Positions 1 through 6,545 of a DNA stretch of 14,294 nt are shown piece by piece. The position numbers and the translations under genes are program-made. The notes beneath the pieces were generated by a model that was not told the origin of the DNA, made no database searches, and saw nothing but the letters and a program-made list of their open reading frames with translations. The stretch's first letter is position 1. Each line of letters opens with the position of its first letter. This DNA is from JAJFVC01 sp039698075 (lineage in GTDB: Bacteria > Planctomycetota > Planctomycetia > Pirellulales > Thermoguttaceae). Where the stretch lies: the NCBI GenBank assembly GCA_039698075.1, contig JBDKTJ010000168.1, positions 1-14,294 of the forward strand, written 5' to 3'.

Positions 1-944
1 TCAGCCTGCGCCTGAAAGTTCGTGCTGATGCGGTGTCGCAACACGGGAATGGCGATCTTTTGGACGTCTTCGATGGCCACGGAAAACCGGGCGTCCATCG
101 CGGCCAACGCCTTGCCGCCGTGGATCAAAAACTGGCCGGCGCGCGGGCCCGCGCCCCAATCGACCAACTCCTGCACGAACTGCGGCGCCGACGGGTCTTT
201 CGGCCGCGTCGCCCGCACCAGCCGCGACACGTATTGCACGACGTACTCGCTGACGGCCACCTTGCCGACCAACGCCTGAAGGTTCACAATCGCCTTGCCC
301 GACAAAACCTTCCGCACCTCGGGCCGTTCGCCGCGCGTGGTGTTGGTCAAGATGCGTTCCTCTTCCTCGGCCGTCGGATAGTCCACCTTGATGTTGAACA
401 TGAACCGGTCCAACTGGGCCTCGGGCAGCGGATACGTGCCTTCCTGCTCGATCGGGTTTTGCGTGGCGATCGTGAAAAACGGCTCCGGCAACGGATACGT
501 CTGTTGACCGACCGTCACTTCGCGTTCCTGCATCGCCTGCAACAGCGCGGCCTGCGTTTTGGGCGGCGTCCGGTTGATTTCGTCGGCCAGCAGAATGTTC
601 GTAAACACCGGGCCCTCGACAAACCGAAAATCGCGCCGCCCGTGCTCACCTTCCTCCAACACGTTCGTGCCGGTGATGTCCGACGGCATCAGGTCGGGCG
701 TAAACTGAATCCGTTTGAACTGCACGTCCAGGATCCGAGCCAACGTGCTCACCAACAACGTCTTGGCCAAGCCCGGCACGCCGACCAACAGACAATGCCC
801 TCGCGTAAAAATCGCCGCAAACAACTGCTCGATCACTTCGTCCTGGCCGACGATCACCTTTTGCAGTTCCTCTTGCATCAGCCGTCGGTGCGGGCTGAAC
901 TCTTGAAGCACGTCGCCAAGATTTCTCGTTTTTCCGGTAGACAT
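1..944 (-). CDS. MoxR-family AAA+ ATPase (3' end cut by window edge)
   Basis: The minus-strand frame from ATG at 944 stays open to the left edge (314 codons), so only a short C-terminal piece is missing for a family of about 320-340 residues. Seen: Walker A GVPGLAKT (residues 55-62), Walker B ILLADEIN (117-124), sensor 1 TIATQNP (158-164), an arginine-finger QLDRF (177-181) and sensor 2 GPRAGQ (266-271). These are the MoxR hallmarks. Known family role: cytosolic ATPases that act as chaperones, often encoded beside DUF58 and VWA-domain proteins; such partners would lie beyond the left edge and cannot be checked. No Shine-Dalgarno precedes the start; the leader is C-rich (two runs of six C). 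The family call is firm; the client is unknown. Confidence 0.93.
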   Translation of the reverse strand, partial: MSTGKTRNLGDVLQEFSPHRRLMQEELQKVIVGQDEVIEQLFAAIFTRGHCLLVGVPGLAKTLLVSTLARILDVQFKRIQFTPDLMPSDITGTNVLEEGEHGRRDFRFVEGPVFTNILLADEINRTPPKTQAALLQAMQEREVTVGQQTYPLPEPFFTIATQNPIEQEGTYPLPEAQLDRFMFNIKVDYPTAEEEERILTNTTRGERPEVRKVLSGKAIVNLQALVGKVAVSEYVVQYVSRLVRATRPKDPSAPQFVQELVDWGAGPRAGQFLIHGGKALAAMDARFSVAIEDVQKIAIPVLRHRISTNFQAQA

Positions 945-1262
945 GAGACGTCGGGGGGTAACAGGTGGGGGGTAAGGGAGGCGCGGGTGCAGACCCTGAG
1001 CGGTCAAGGCGCAATCGGCCCTCCTCTATTATGCCCCGTCGATCCGCGTCCGGCTGAAATTCCCTGTCACGAATCGCCACCAGCAAGAATCAAGCAACTC
1101 CCCAGAGGGGCAATGAACACAAATGCCTCGCGTCGGTCCGATGCCGAGCCTGTTTGCCAAGAAAACCCCCGCCCCTGGTCGATTCCCTGACAATTTGCTA
1201 TCCTTCTGACTGTCTTTGCGCGAATATTCACAAGCCTTTCAAGAAAAATTGGAGGTTTTTTC
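945..1262. other. Intergenic region between divergent MoxR and kinase genes
   Basis: This 318-base stretch separates two divergently read genes. Its MoxR side carries the C-rich leader (945-985). A small hairpin-like CCCC-AGA-GGGG sits at about 1100-1110. The kinase side ends in an A+T-rich stretch and GGAGG at 1251-1255. I could not settle on a -35/-10 pair for either gene and see no coding frame other than shadows. Confidence 0.5.
1251..1255 (+). promoter_or_regulatory. Ribosome binding site of the kinase-like gene
   Basis: GGAGG sits 7 bases before the ATG at 1263 and fixes that start. It contrasts with the C-rich leaders of the moxR and rsmE genes in this window. Confidence 0.8.
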
Positions 1263-2678
1263 ATGTCCGTTACGACCGAATCGATGGCCGCCTGGTGTCG
1301 CAAACTGTTGGGAGCCGATCCGAGCTGCCCGCGTCTGACCCTTGAGCAATACCTAGCCAACATCCCCCGAATGGAGTGTCTCGGCAATTTGCCCGCCGGC
1401 ACGCCCGTGCTGGTCCGCGGCGATGTGGACGCCAAGCCCGGCGCCAAGATCGGCGAGGGCGACATCCGTCTGCGCTCGATGAAAGAGACGCTCCAATACG
1501 GCCAGCAGCGCGGCTGGAAGCAGATCGTTTTCGGGCACATCGGCCGCGAGCCGGAAAAGTCGCTCTCGAAGGTGGCCGCTCGCCTCGGCGAAATCCTCGG
1601 CTGCCCGGTCACGTTCCTCGAGGATTGGCTCGATCCGGCCACGACAACCATCAAGCCCGAGGTGGTGAAAACCATCGCCGCCGCCGCGCCGGGCAGCGTC
1701 CTCATGTTGCAAAACACCCGGAAGTACGACGTCGAGCGCGTGCTGTGGAAGGCCAAGCCCGCCGACGTCGACGGTCTGGCCCCGAACCTGGCCAAGCTGG
1801 CCAACGAGTTCGCCGACAAGGTGGCGAAGGTCTACGTCCACGAGGCGTTTTCGGCCGGCAGCCTCGATGCGTCGAGCGTGGTCGTGCCGATCGCGATGGA
1901 CAAAGTGGCGTTGGGCAAGTACGAAGCCGAACAGTTCGACGGCCATTTGAAGGAATGCCTGAACGCCCAATTGGTGATCTTCAGCGGGCTGAAGATCGAC
2001 AAGCTCGACGACCTCGAGGCGATGATTGCGCGCGGCAAGATCCGCAAGGTGATCGCGGCGGGCTCGCTGGCCATGGCCCTAAAAAAGGCCTCCGCCGAGC
2101 TCGAAGGCAAGCAGTTCGACCTGGGCCTCTCCGAAGATCCCGCCCACAAGGACAAGCCGTACTACATCCCGCGCGAGCGGATCGAGCAGGCGAAGCGGAT
2201 GATCTCGGAAGGCCGCACCAAAAACATCGAGTTCATCATGCCGGTCGATTTCGTGCTGCAAGACGGCCAGGTGTCGACGTCCGTCGGACCGGGCAACCAG
2301 CAGTTCGACGTCGGCCCGGCGTCCAGCGCGATGTACGACAACGTGGTGAGCGATTTCATCGCGGCCCACAAGTCCGACCGTCCGGCGGCAGTAGTCTTCC
2401 ACAACGGCGTCTTCGGCATGTTCGAGGACCCGCGATTCGAGAACGGCACGAAGAATTTCATTCCGCAACTGAAGCGGATGACCGACGCCGGCATCAAGGT
2501 CTATGTGGGCGGCGGCGAAGGCGGCAAGGCTTTGGAGCAATATGGCCAGCCAAATTGGATCACCTACTGCTTCACCGCCGGCGGAACCGTTTTGAACGCC
2601 CTAGGCAGCGAGCCAGTGCCGTACTTGGTCGCGTTGAAAATGGCCGCCGAAAAGATGGGCCCAAAGCCGCATCCATAA
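1263..2678 (+). CDS. Divergent phosphoglycerate kinase-like protein
   Basis: The 471-residue protein follows the phosphoglycerate kinase (PGK) fold order: VRGDVD (51-56, for the usual VRVDFN), GHIGREPEKSLSKVA (91-105), LQNTRKY (149-155, for LENVRF), SGLKI (241-245, for GGAKV with the lysine kept), MPVDFVLQDG (326-335), FHNGVFGMFE (379-388, for WNGPMGVFE), GGGEGGKA (416-423) and FTAGGTVLNAL (437-447, for STGGGASLELL). Known: PGK converts 1,3-bisphosphoglycerate and ADP to 3-phosphoglycerate and ATP in the cytosol. Odd: it has about 40 extra N-terminal residues and is longer than the usual 390-420. The substrate loop normally FGTAHRAHAS reads FSAGSLDASS (196-205), losing the His and Arg used for substrate contact. 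The nucleotide side looks intact. It may be a paralogue with another substrate or low activity; glycolytic PGK is not excluded. Start fixed by GGAGG 7 bases upstream. Confidence 0.85.
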   Translation: MSVTTESMAAWCRKLLGADPSCPRLTLEQYLANIPRMECLGNLPAGTPVLVRGDVDAKPGAKIGEGDIRLRSMKETLQYGQQRGWKQIVFGHIGREPEKSLSKVAARLGEILGCPVTFLEDWLDPATTTIKPEVVKTIAAAAPGSVLMLQNTRKYDVERVLWKAKPADVDGLAPNLAKLANEFADKVAKVYVHEAFSAGSLDASSVVVPIAMDKVALGKYEAEQFDGHLKECLNAQLVIFSGLKIDKLDDLEAMIARGKIRKVIAAGSLAMALKKASAELEGKQFDLGLSEDPAHKDKPYYIPRERIEQAKRMISEGRTKNIEFIMPVDFVLQDGQVSTSVGPGNQQFDVGPASSAMYDNVVSDFIAAHKSDRPAAVVFHNGVFGMFEDPRFENGTKNFIPQLKRMTDAGIKVYVGGGEGGKALEQYGQPNWITYCFTAGGTVLNALGSEPVPYLVALKMAAEKMGPKPHP

Positions 2679-2722
2679 AGCGACATCGCGCGATCCTTAT
2701 CGCAAACAAGACAGTGCAACAC

Positions 2723-2752
2723 GCGAGGCCATGACGCAATTCATGGCCTCGC
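2723..2752 (+). terminator. Perfect 12-bp stem with 6-base loop after the kinase gene
   Basis: GCGAGGCCATGA (2723-2734) and TCATGGCCTCGC (2741-2752) pair perfectly around the loop CGCAAT, 44 bases after the kinase stop. No T-run follows on either strand, so it is either a terminator lacking a U-tract, an mRNA 3' stabiliser, or an operator for the next gene, whose start is 73 bases away. Confidence 0.5.
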
Positions 2753-2815
2753 AGTCCTTGGGAACCTGAGTAAACTGCGCCGCGGGCGAAAAGGACTATC
2801 GATCAAGCAATCCAT

Positions 2816-2820
2816 GGGAG
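2816..2820 (+). promoter_or_regulatory. Ribosome binding site that selects the decarboxylase start
   Basis: GGGAG lies 5 bases before ATG 2826 and overlaps an in-frame upstream ATG at 2814. The upstream ATG has no site of its own, so 2826 is preferred. Confidence 0.65.
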
Positions 2821-2825
2821 ATCCC

Positions 2826-4091
2826 ATGACCGACAAAACGCTCCTCTTTTCACGCGACCAACTTGAAGCGATTGCCCGCGACTATCCGACGCCCTTTCAT
2901 ATCTACGATGAGAAGGCGATTCGAGAAAACGCCCGTTGTCTGCTGAAACGGTTTGCCTGGAACTCCGGGTTCAAAGAGTTTTTCGCCGTCAAAGCGACCC
3001 CCAATCCCTTCCTCCTGAAAATCCTTCACTCGGAGGGCCTGGGGGCCGATTGCAGTTCCTTGCCTGAACTCATTCTCGCCGAAAAATCCGGCATCCGCGG
3101 CGAAGAGATTATGTTCTCGTCGAACGACACGCCCGCCGACGAATTCAAAAAGGCAAGATCGCTCGGCGCCACCATCAATCTGGACGACTTCAGCCACATC
3201 GACTTCCTGGACCAATGCTGCGGAACGCCGGAGCTCGTCTCGATCCGATACAACCCGGGCCGTCGGCGTGAAGGCAGTTTTATTATGGGCCAGCCCGAGG
3301 AGGCGAAATTCGGCTTCACCGACGCCCAAGTGTTCGACGGACTCCGCAAACTGCAATCTCTGGGGGCAAAACGCTTCGGACTCCACAGTTTTCTGGCGTC
3401 CAACGAATTGAATCCGCAGTATTTCGTCGATACGGCGGAGATGTTGTTCGATCTGGCGATCCAGGTGTTGAAGAAGCTCGATCTTCGCATCGAGTTCGTC
3501 AACATCAGCGGTGGAATTGGGATTCCCTATCGACCCGAGGACACCGCCGTCGATCTGACGGTGGTCAGCGACGGCATTCGCACCGGCTACGACCGAATCA
3601 TCCGCGGCGGCCCGCTTCACCCGTTGGCGCTTTTCATGGAGTGCGGCCGAGTCATCACCGGGCCGTATGGATATCTTGTGTCCAGGGTGCTTCACATCAA
3701 GGACATCTATAAGAAATACGTCGGCTTGGACGCATGCATGGCGAATCTGATGCGGCCGGCCATCTACGGCGCCTATCATCACGTGACCGTGCCGGGCAAA
3801 GAAGGTCAACCGCACGATCATGTCTATGACCTGACCGGGTCGCTCTGTGAAAACCGGGACAAATTCGCCATCGATCGACGGCTTCCTCTCATCGAAGTGG
3901 GAGATCTGGTCGTCATCCACGACGCCGGCGCGCACGGCCACGCCATGGGCTTCAACTACAACGGCAAGCTGCGATCGGCCGAGTTGCTCCTGCGCGAAGA
4001 CGGCACGGTCATGCAAATACGTAGACCAGAAACAATCGAAGACTACTTCGCAACGCTCGACTGGAACGCGCTAGAGCAATTCCACGGATAA
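2826..4091 (+). CDS. lysA: Diaminopimelate decarboxylase-family PLP enzyme
   Basis: A fold-III PLP decarboxylase of 421 residues. Seen: FAVKATPNP (53-61) with the PLP lysine K56, SGGIGIPY (228-235) for the glycine-rich phosphate loop, ECGR (272-275), SLCENRDKF (339-347) supplying the partner-subunit cysteine, and DAGAHGHAMGFNYN (366-379) near the C-terminus. Known role: meso-diaminopimelate to L-lysine and CO2, the last step of lysine synthesis, in the cytosol. Odd: the usual HxHIGS motif reads LHSFLASN (186-193), and the tyrosine of the terminal DAGAY motif is His369. I recall these traits from a subgroup annotated as diaminopimelate decarboxylase in clostridia and relatives, so transfer is possible. 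No other lysine gene is near. A different amino-acid decarboxylase of the same family cannot be excluded. An in-frame ATG at 2814 would add four residues; the RBS favours 2826. Confidence 0.8.
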   Translation: MTDKTLLFSRDQLEAIARDYPTPFHIYDEKAIRENARCLLKRFAWNSGFKEFFAVKATPNPFLLKILHSEGLGADCSSLPELILAEKSGIRGEEIMFSSNDTPADEFKKARSLGATINLDDFSHIDFLDQCCGTPELVSIRYNPGRRREGSFIMGQPEEAKFGFTDAQVFDGLRKLQSLGAKRFGLHSFLASNELNPQYFVDTAEMLFDLAIQVLKKLDLRIEFVNISGGIGIPYRPEDTAVDLTVVSDGIRTGYDRIIRGGPLHPLALFMECGRVITGPYGYLVSRVLHIKDIYKKYVGLDACMANLMRPAIYGAYHHVTVPGKEGQPHDHVYDLTGSLCENRDKFAIDRRLPLIEVGDLVVIHDAGAHGHAMGFNYNGKLRSAELLLREDGTVMQIRRPETIEDYFATLDWNALEQFHG

Positions 4092-4142
4092 TAAAGGCTC
4101 GAGTAACAGAAACCTTCGGGCAAGTCTGCGAAAGCAACGTTC

Positions 4143-4179
4143 CGGCGGCATCATCCGGTCGCCGTGAAGATGGCCGCCG
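4143..4179. terminator. Bulged 10-bp hairpin between convergent genes
   Basis: CGGCGGCATC (4143-4152) pairs with GATGGCCGCCG (4169-4179) with one bulged G and a 16-base loop. It lies between the stops of lysA (4091) and the minus-strand gene ending at 4221, a natural place for a shared terminator. No T-run follows, and the right arm is also part of a repeat (4157-4179), so the pairing may be incidental. Confidence 0.3.
4157..4179 (+). repeat. 23-base copy of the kinase C-terminal coding tail
   Basis: These 23 bases match 20/23 to 2628-2650 inside the kinase gene and 21/23 to 6479-6501. In the kinase frame it reads V-A-V-K-M-A-A where the gene has V-A-L-K-M-A-A, but similarity stops on both sides. 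It is either a small remnant of a kinase 3' end or a chance match in G+C-rich DNA. Confidence 0.4.
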
Positions 4180-4220
4180 CATGTAGCAATCCGTCGATCA
4201 CTTGTTTCCACGCCGCATCA

Positions 4221-5630
4221 TTATGGCTCGACCGGCAGCGGCAGGTCTTTCGCAGCCATGTCCTTGACGCTCAAGTCGCCGTAGACCACCCGATATGTGT
4301 TCGCATCCTTCGCGTCTTTCAACTTGTACCAACACACGATGCGGTCCTTGTCGCCGAGTTTGACGCCTTTGCCAAGGTAGCGGAAACTGTCCTCCACAAA
4401 GTCGTGCGTTACCCGGAACCATGATCCCGTTGCCCGGAAGACATCGAACGGGGTGCCCATCGGTTGATGGCGATAAACCATAGCTATGTACTTCTTCTCG
4501 ATAGCTGTCTGTTGGCTAGCCGGCTTACCTAGGGCAGCATTTTCCTTGTCAAGTTTGTAGTAAGCCGGAAACGCCTCGTCGGGAAACGCACGGTCGTTGA
4601 ATTCGACGAACGCTCGAAGGTAATCGAGCATTTCTTGTTCGGTGACATGGGACGCGCTCTCGTGTTTCACGCTGTACCCTTCGGGTGCTTTCAAACTGAA
4701 AAGCGAGTCGTCCACTTTGGCGTCGAGCACAATGCCGCGCAACATCGTGCCCATTGACGACCATCTGCGCGGGTCCGGATCCGTTCCGACCGGATTGTTG
4801 CGGATGGGGTCCTTCTCGGGATTGTAGAATTCGCCGTCGGGGCCGTTGAAATTGATCGCGACTAATCGCTTACTCTTTGCATCAATCCAAAAGTCTTGGC
4901 TCCGATAGCGATCGTTGGTTTCATCACGCACAGTGCTGCGAAAGATGTTTACCACATTTCCGGTGCTGAGCGTCCGTCGCTCAACCCATTCAAGATTGCC
5001 TTCCCGCAGAATCTTCAACAATTTCCCGAACGGAGCGTCCTTGAAATGGCTGGTAGGGATGGGGTCTCGATCCGTGATGGTGGCCTGCTTCTTTTCCGGA
5101 TACAACTCGATAGAGCGACCGCGAACTCCGTCCGTGATCGTTACGATTTCGTACGATTGAGCCGCTCCAGCCCGCCACCCGTCTCTTAGCACCGATCGGG
5201 TTAGCCCGGGCGATCGGTAGGTGTAAAACGACGGGTTCTTAACGAGCCATGTTGCCTTGCCGTCTCGACTTGTAGCGTGCAAGTAGTCGATGCTTGTCCA
5301 GGTGATAGTTGGAGCGTTTTCAATTTGGTTGGCGATAAGCTCGAAAGTTGCCCCAAATGCTGTCGCCCCTGGCTCCGTCACCGCTGGATGAAAAAGCGAG
5401 GTGCCCAGCCAAGCGCAGACTGCGGCGGCCGTTGTCGCCGTCAACAAGATGACATGTTGCATGTATTTTCTTCTTTGCGAAAGAACATGACTTGGTGGGG
5501 GATTGAGCCACGCCAGTGCTGAAGGATATCGCTTGCGCCATGCGTCGATGTCGGCGTTGGGCGGCGGCCCAAACGTCTCGGTCAGCATCGCTTCAAGTTC
5601 TTGGTCATTTTCCGGTTTCGGAACGCTCAT
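4221..5630 (-). CDS. Sigma-coupled single-span membrane protein (putative anti-sigma/sensor)
   Basis: A 469-residue protein of no family I can name with certainty. Seen: a polar N-terminal cytosolic segment (1-57), one hydrophobic span at about 58-80 (within HVILLTATTAAAVCAWLGT), and a 390-residue exported part rich in beta-strand-like segments, with charged linkers such as FYNPEKDP and DPDPRRW. The start ATG overlaps the sigma stop as ATGA and has AAGGAGG (5636-5642) 5 bases upstream, so a longer in-frame reading from 5693 is rejected. The arrangement (ECF sigma, then a cytosol-membrane-exported protein) is typical of anti-sigma factors. The N-terminus lacks the HxxxCxxC zinc motif of classical anti-sigmas. 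The exported part might have the LolA/RseB-like fold common in such planctomycete proteins; that is a guess from strand pattern. Base composition is lower in G+C than its neighbours (26 of 60 at 4861-4920). Confidence 0.75.
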   Translation of the reverse strand: MSVPKPENDQELEAMLTETFGPPPNADIDAWRKRYPSALAWLNPPPSHVLSQRRKYMQHVILLTATTAAAVCAWLGTSLFHPAVTEPGATAFGATFELIANQIENAPTITWTSIDYLHATSRDGKATWLVKNPSFYTYRSPGLTRSVLRDGWRAGAAQSYEIVTITDGVRGRSIELYPEKKQATITDRDPIPTSHFKDAPFGKLLKILREGNLEWVERRTLSTGNVVNIFRSTVRDETNDRYRSQDFWIDAKSKRLVAINFNGPDGEFYNPEKDPIRNNPVGTDPDPRRWSSMGTMLRGIVLDAKVDDSLFSLKAPEGYSVKHESASHVTEQEMLDYLRAFVEFNDRAFPDEAFPAYYKLDKENAALGKPASQQTAIEKKYIAMVYRHQPMGTPFDVFRATGSWFRVTHDFVEDSFRYLGKGVKLGDKDRIVCWYKLKDAKDANTYRVVYGDLSVKDMAAKDLPLPVEP

Positions 5631-6184
5631 GGTTCCCTCCTTCCGACGCCGTTGTGTCTTAGGAAATCGGCCATCTTGCGCCTGGCTCGACAAAGCCGAC
5701 TGTAAACGGCTCGGTCGGAGATGCCCAAAACCCTGCTGATCTGCTCGTGGGTCAGGCCGCTAAAGTAACGCAACACCACAATTTCCCTGGCGCTTGCCGA
5801 CAATCGGTGCATGGCTTGCCGCACTAGCCTCGCACGATCCTCGCGGGACTCTGCGTCAGCATCGGCTTGATTAGCTGTTGACAGCAAATTTTCCGGCAAG
5901 CCGCTTTGTGACTTCCACTTCATTAGACGACATGCCACCTTGCGACAGATCGCGTTGAGCCAGTGAGCGAACTTGTCGCCTCGTCGGAGGCGTCTCAAAT
6001 CTCGGCACGCAATAGCAAATGCCTCTTGAGCAGCATCCTCGGCCAAGTGCCGATCTGACAACGTGGAATAGGCGATGCCGACCGCCGCGGGATAATATCG
6101 GCGGTATAGTTCTACAAAACTCTCGGCATCGCCTTCCCGTGCGGCGGCCACCAATTGACCGTCCGGACGTTCCCGCATTGTCAA
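5627..6184 (-). CDS. RNA polymerase ECF sigma factor (TTG start)
   Basis: 185 residues with a region 2 at about 24-90 (LYRRYYPAAVGIAYSTLSD, then HLAEDAAQEAF, WLNAICRKVA) and a region 4 at about 120-172 (LSASAREIVVLRYFSGLTHE, then QISRVLGISDRAVYSRLCRA), a complete two-domain ECF sigma. It directs RNA polymerase to a dedicated promoter set when its partner releases it. The start is chosen at TTG 6184 because GGAGG (6192-6196) lies 7 bases before it but 13 before the in-frame ATG at 6178; the two differ by two residues. Its stop overlaps the start of the membrane protein by ATGA, so the two are translated as a pair. No C-terminal extension beyond region 4. Targets are not visible; I found no convincing copy of a shared promoter motif in the window. 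Confidence 0.93.
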   Translation of the reverse strand: MTMRERPDGQLVAAAREGDAESFVELYRRYYPAAVGIAYSTLSDRHLAEDAAQEAFAIACRDLRRLRRGDKFAHWLNAICRKVACRLMKWKSQSGLPENLLSTANQADADAESREDRARLVRQAMHRLSASAREIVVLRYFSGLTHEQISRVLGISDRAVYSRLCRARRKMADFLRHNGVGRREP

Positions 6185-6191
6185 AATCGTA

Positions 6192-6196
6192 CCTCC
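6192..6196 (-). promoter_or_regulatory. Ribosome binding site supporting the sigma TTG start
   Basis: GGAGG on the minus strand, 7 bases from TTG (6184-6182) and 13 from the in-frame ATG (6178-6176). Confidence 0.6.
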
Positions 6197-6460
6197 GCGT
6201 CAGAAGTCGCTCACTGGTTTCTATAGATAAGTGCGTCGAGACTGCAAAAGTGCTCGCGAAAAATCCCTTATAACCAAAAATTTGCAAAACAATCCAGATG
6301 GGGTCCCCACCAACCATCACAACCGCCCCCGGATGCAGCGGCAAGACGGATGCTCGACAGCGGCGGACCAGTGGCAATGTTTGACCCCTGTTTTCTGAGG
6401 TGCTCCCCCCAACCTTGGTCTAGTTGGAAGGTTAACTAATAGGGTTTTAGAGGGCCGGGC
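6197..6460. other. Non-coding upstream region of the sigma gene
   Basis: No credible reading frame. It holds an 11-base palindrome TGGGGTCCCCA (6299-6309), a minus-strand TATAAG hexamer near 6267-6275 without a good -35, and the C-rich motif TCCCCCCAACCT (6404-6415) that recurs at 7057-7068. The sigma promoter should lie here, but I cannot place it. Confidence 0.4.
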
Positions 6461-6526
6461 GAGCAGGCGCTCTGCTTGGTCGCCCTAAAGATGGCCGCCG
6501 AGCGGATGGCCCCGATACCGCACTGA
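6461..6526 (+). pseudogene. C-terminal remnant of a second kinase-like gene
   Basis: The plus-strand frame reads E-Q-A-L-C then LVALKMAAERMAPIPH and TGA, against LVALKMAAEKMGPKPH near the end of the kinase at 1263-2678: 13 of 16 residues identical in the same frame. At DNA level 6475-6522 matches 2624-2671 at 37 of 48 positions. Of the nine differing codons within the 16 aligned, six are synonymous, the pattern left by selection on a protein, not by recent copying or drift. Similarity fades upstream of GAG 6461, and an in-frame TAG lies at 6440. No start or catalytic region survives. It sits 19 bases from, and tail-to-tail with, the YbaK-type gene. Confidence 0.65.
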
Positions 6527-6545
6527 GGACGGAGATTCGGCCCGT

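Noticed and set aside
33..1190. Long plus-strand open frame of 385 codons
   Set aside because: It is the antisense shadow of the MoxR ATPase; the minus strand carries all AAA+ motifs, and the plus-strand product is Arg/His/Gln-rich with no domain.
1376..2734. Plus-strand open frame of 452 codons inside the kinase gene
   Set aside because: Arg-rich product in the +1-shifted frame of the kinase, a G+C-driven shadow.
2679..2825. Lysine riboswitch upstream of lysA
   Set aside because: The leader is only 147 bases and shows one simple hairpin, not the multi-helix junction of an L-box.
2850..4016. Minus-strand open frame of 388 codons opposite lysA
   Set aside because: Antisense shadow; the plus strand carries the PLP-decarboxylase motifs.
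4164..4424. Plus-strand frame starting KMAAACSN
   Set aside because: It begins in the kinase-tail repeat but diverges at once and overlaps the 3' end of the well-supported minus-strand membrane-protein gene.
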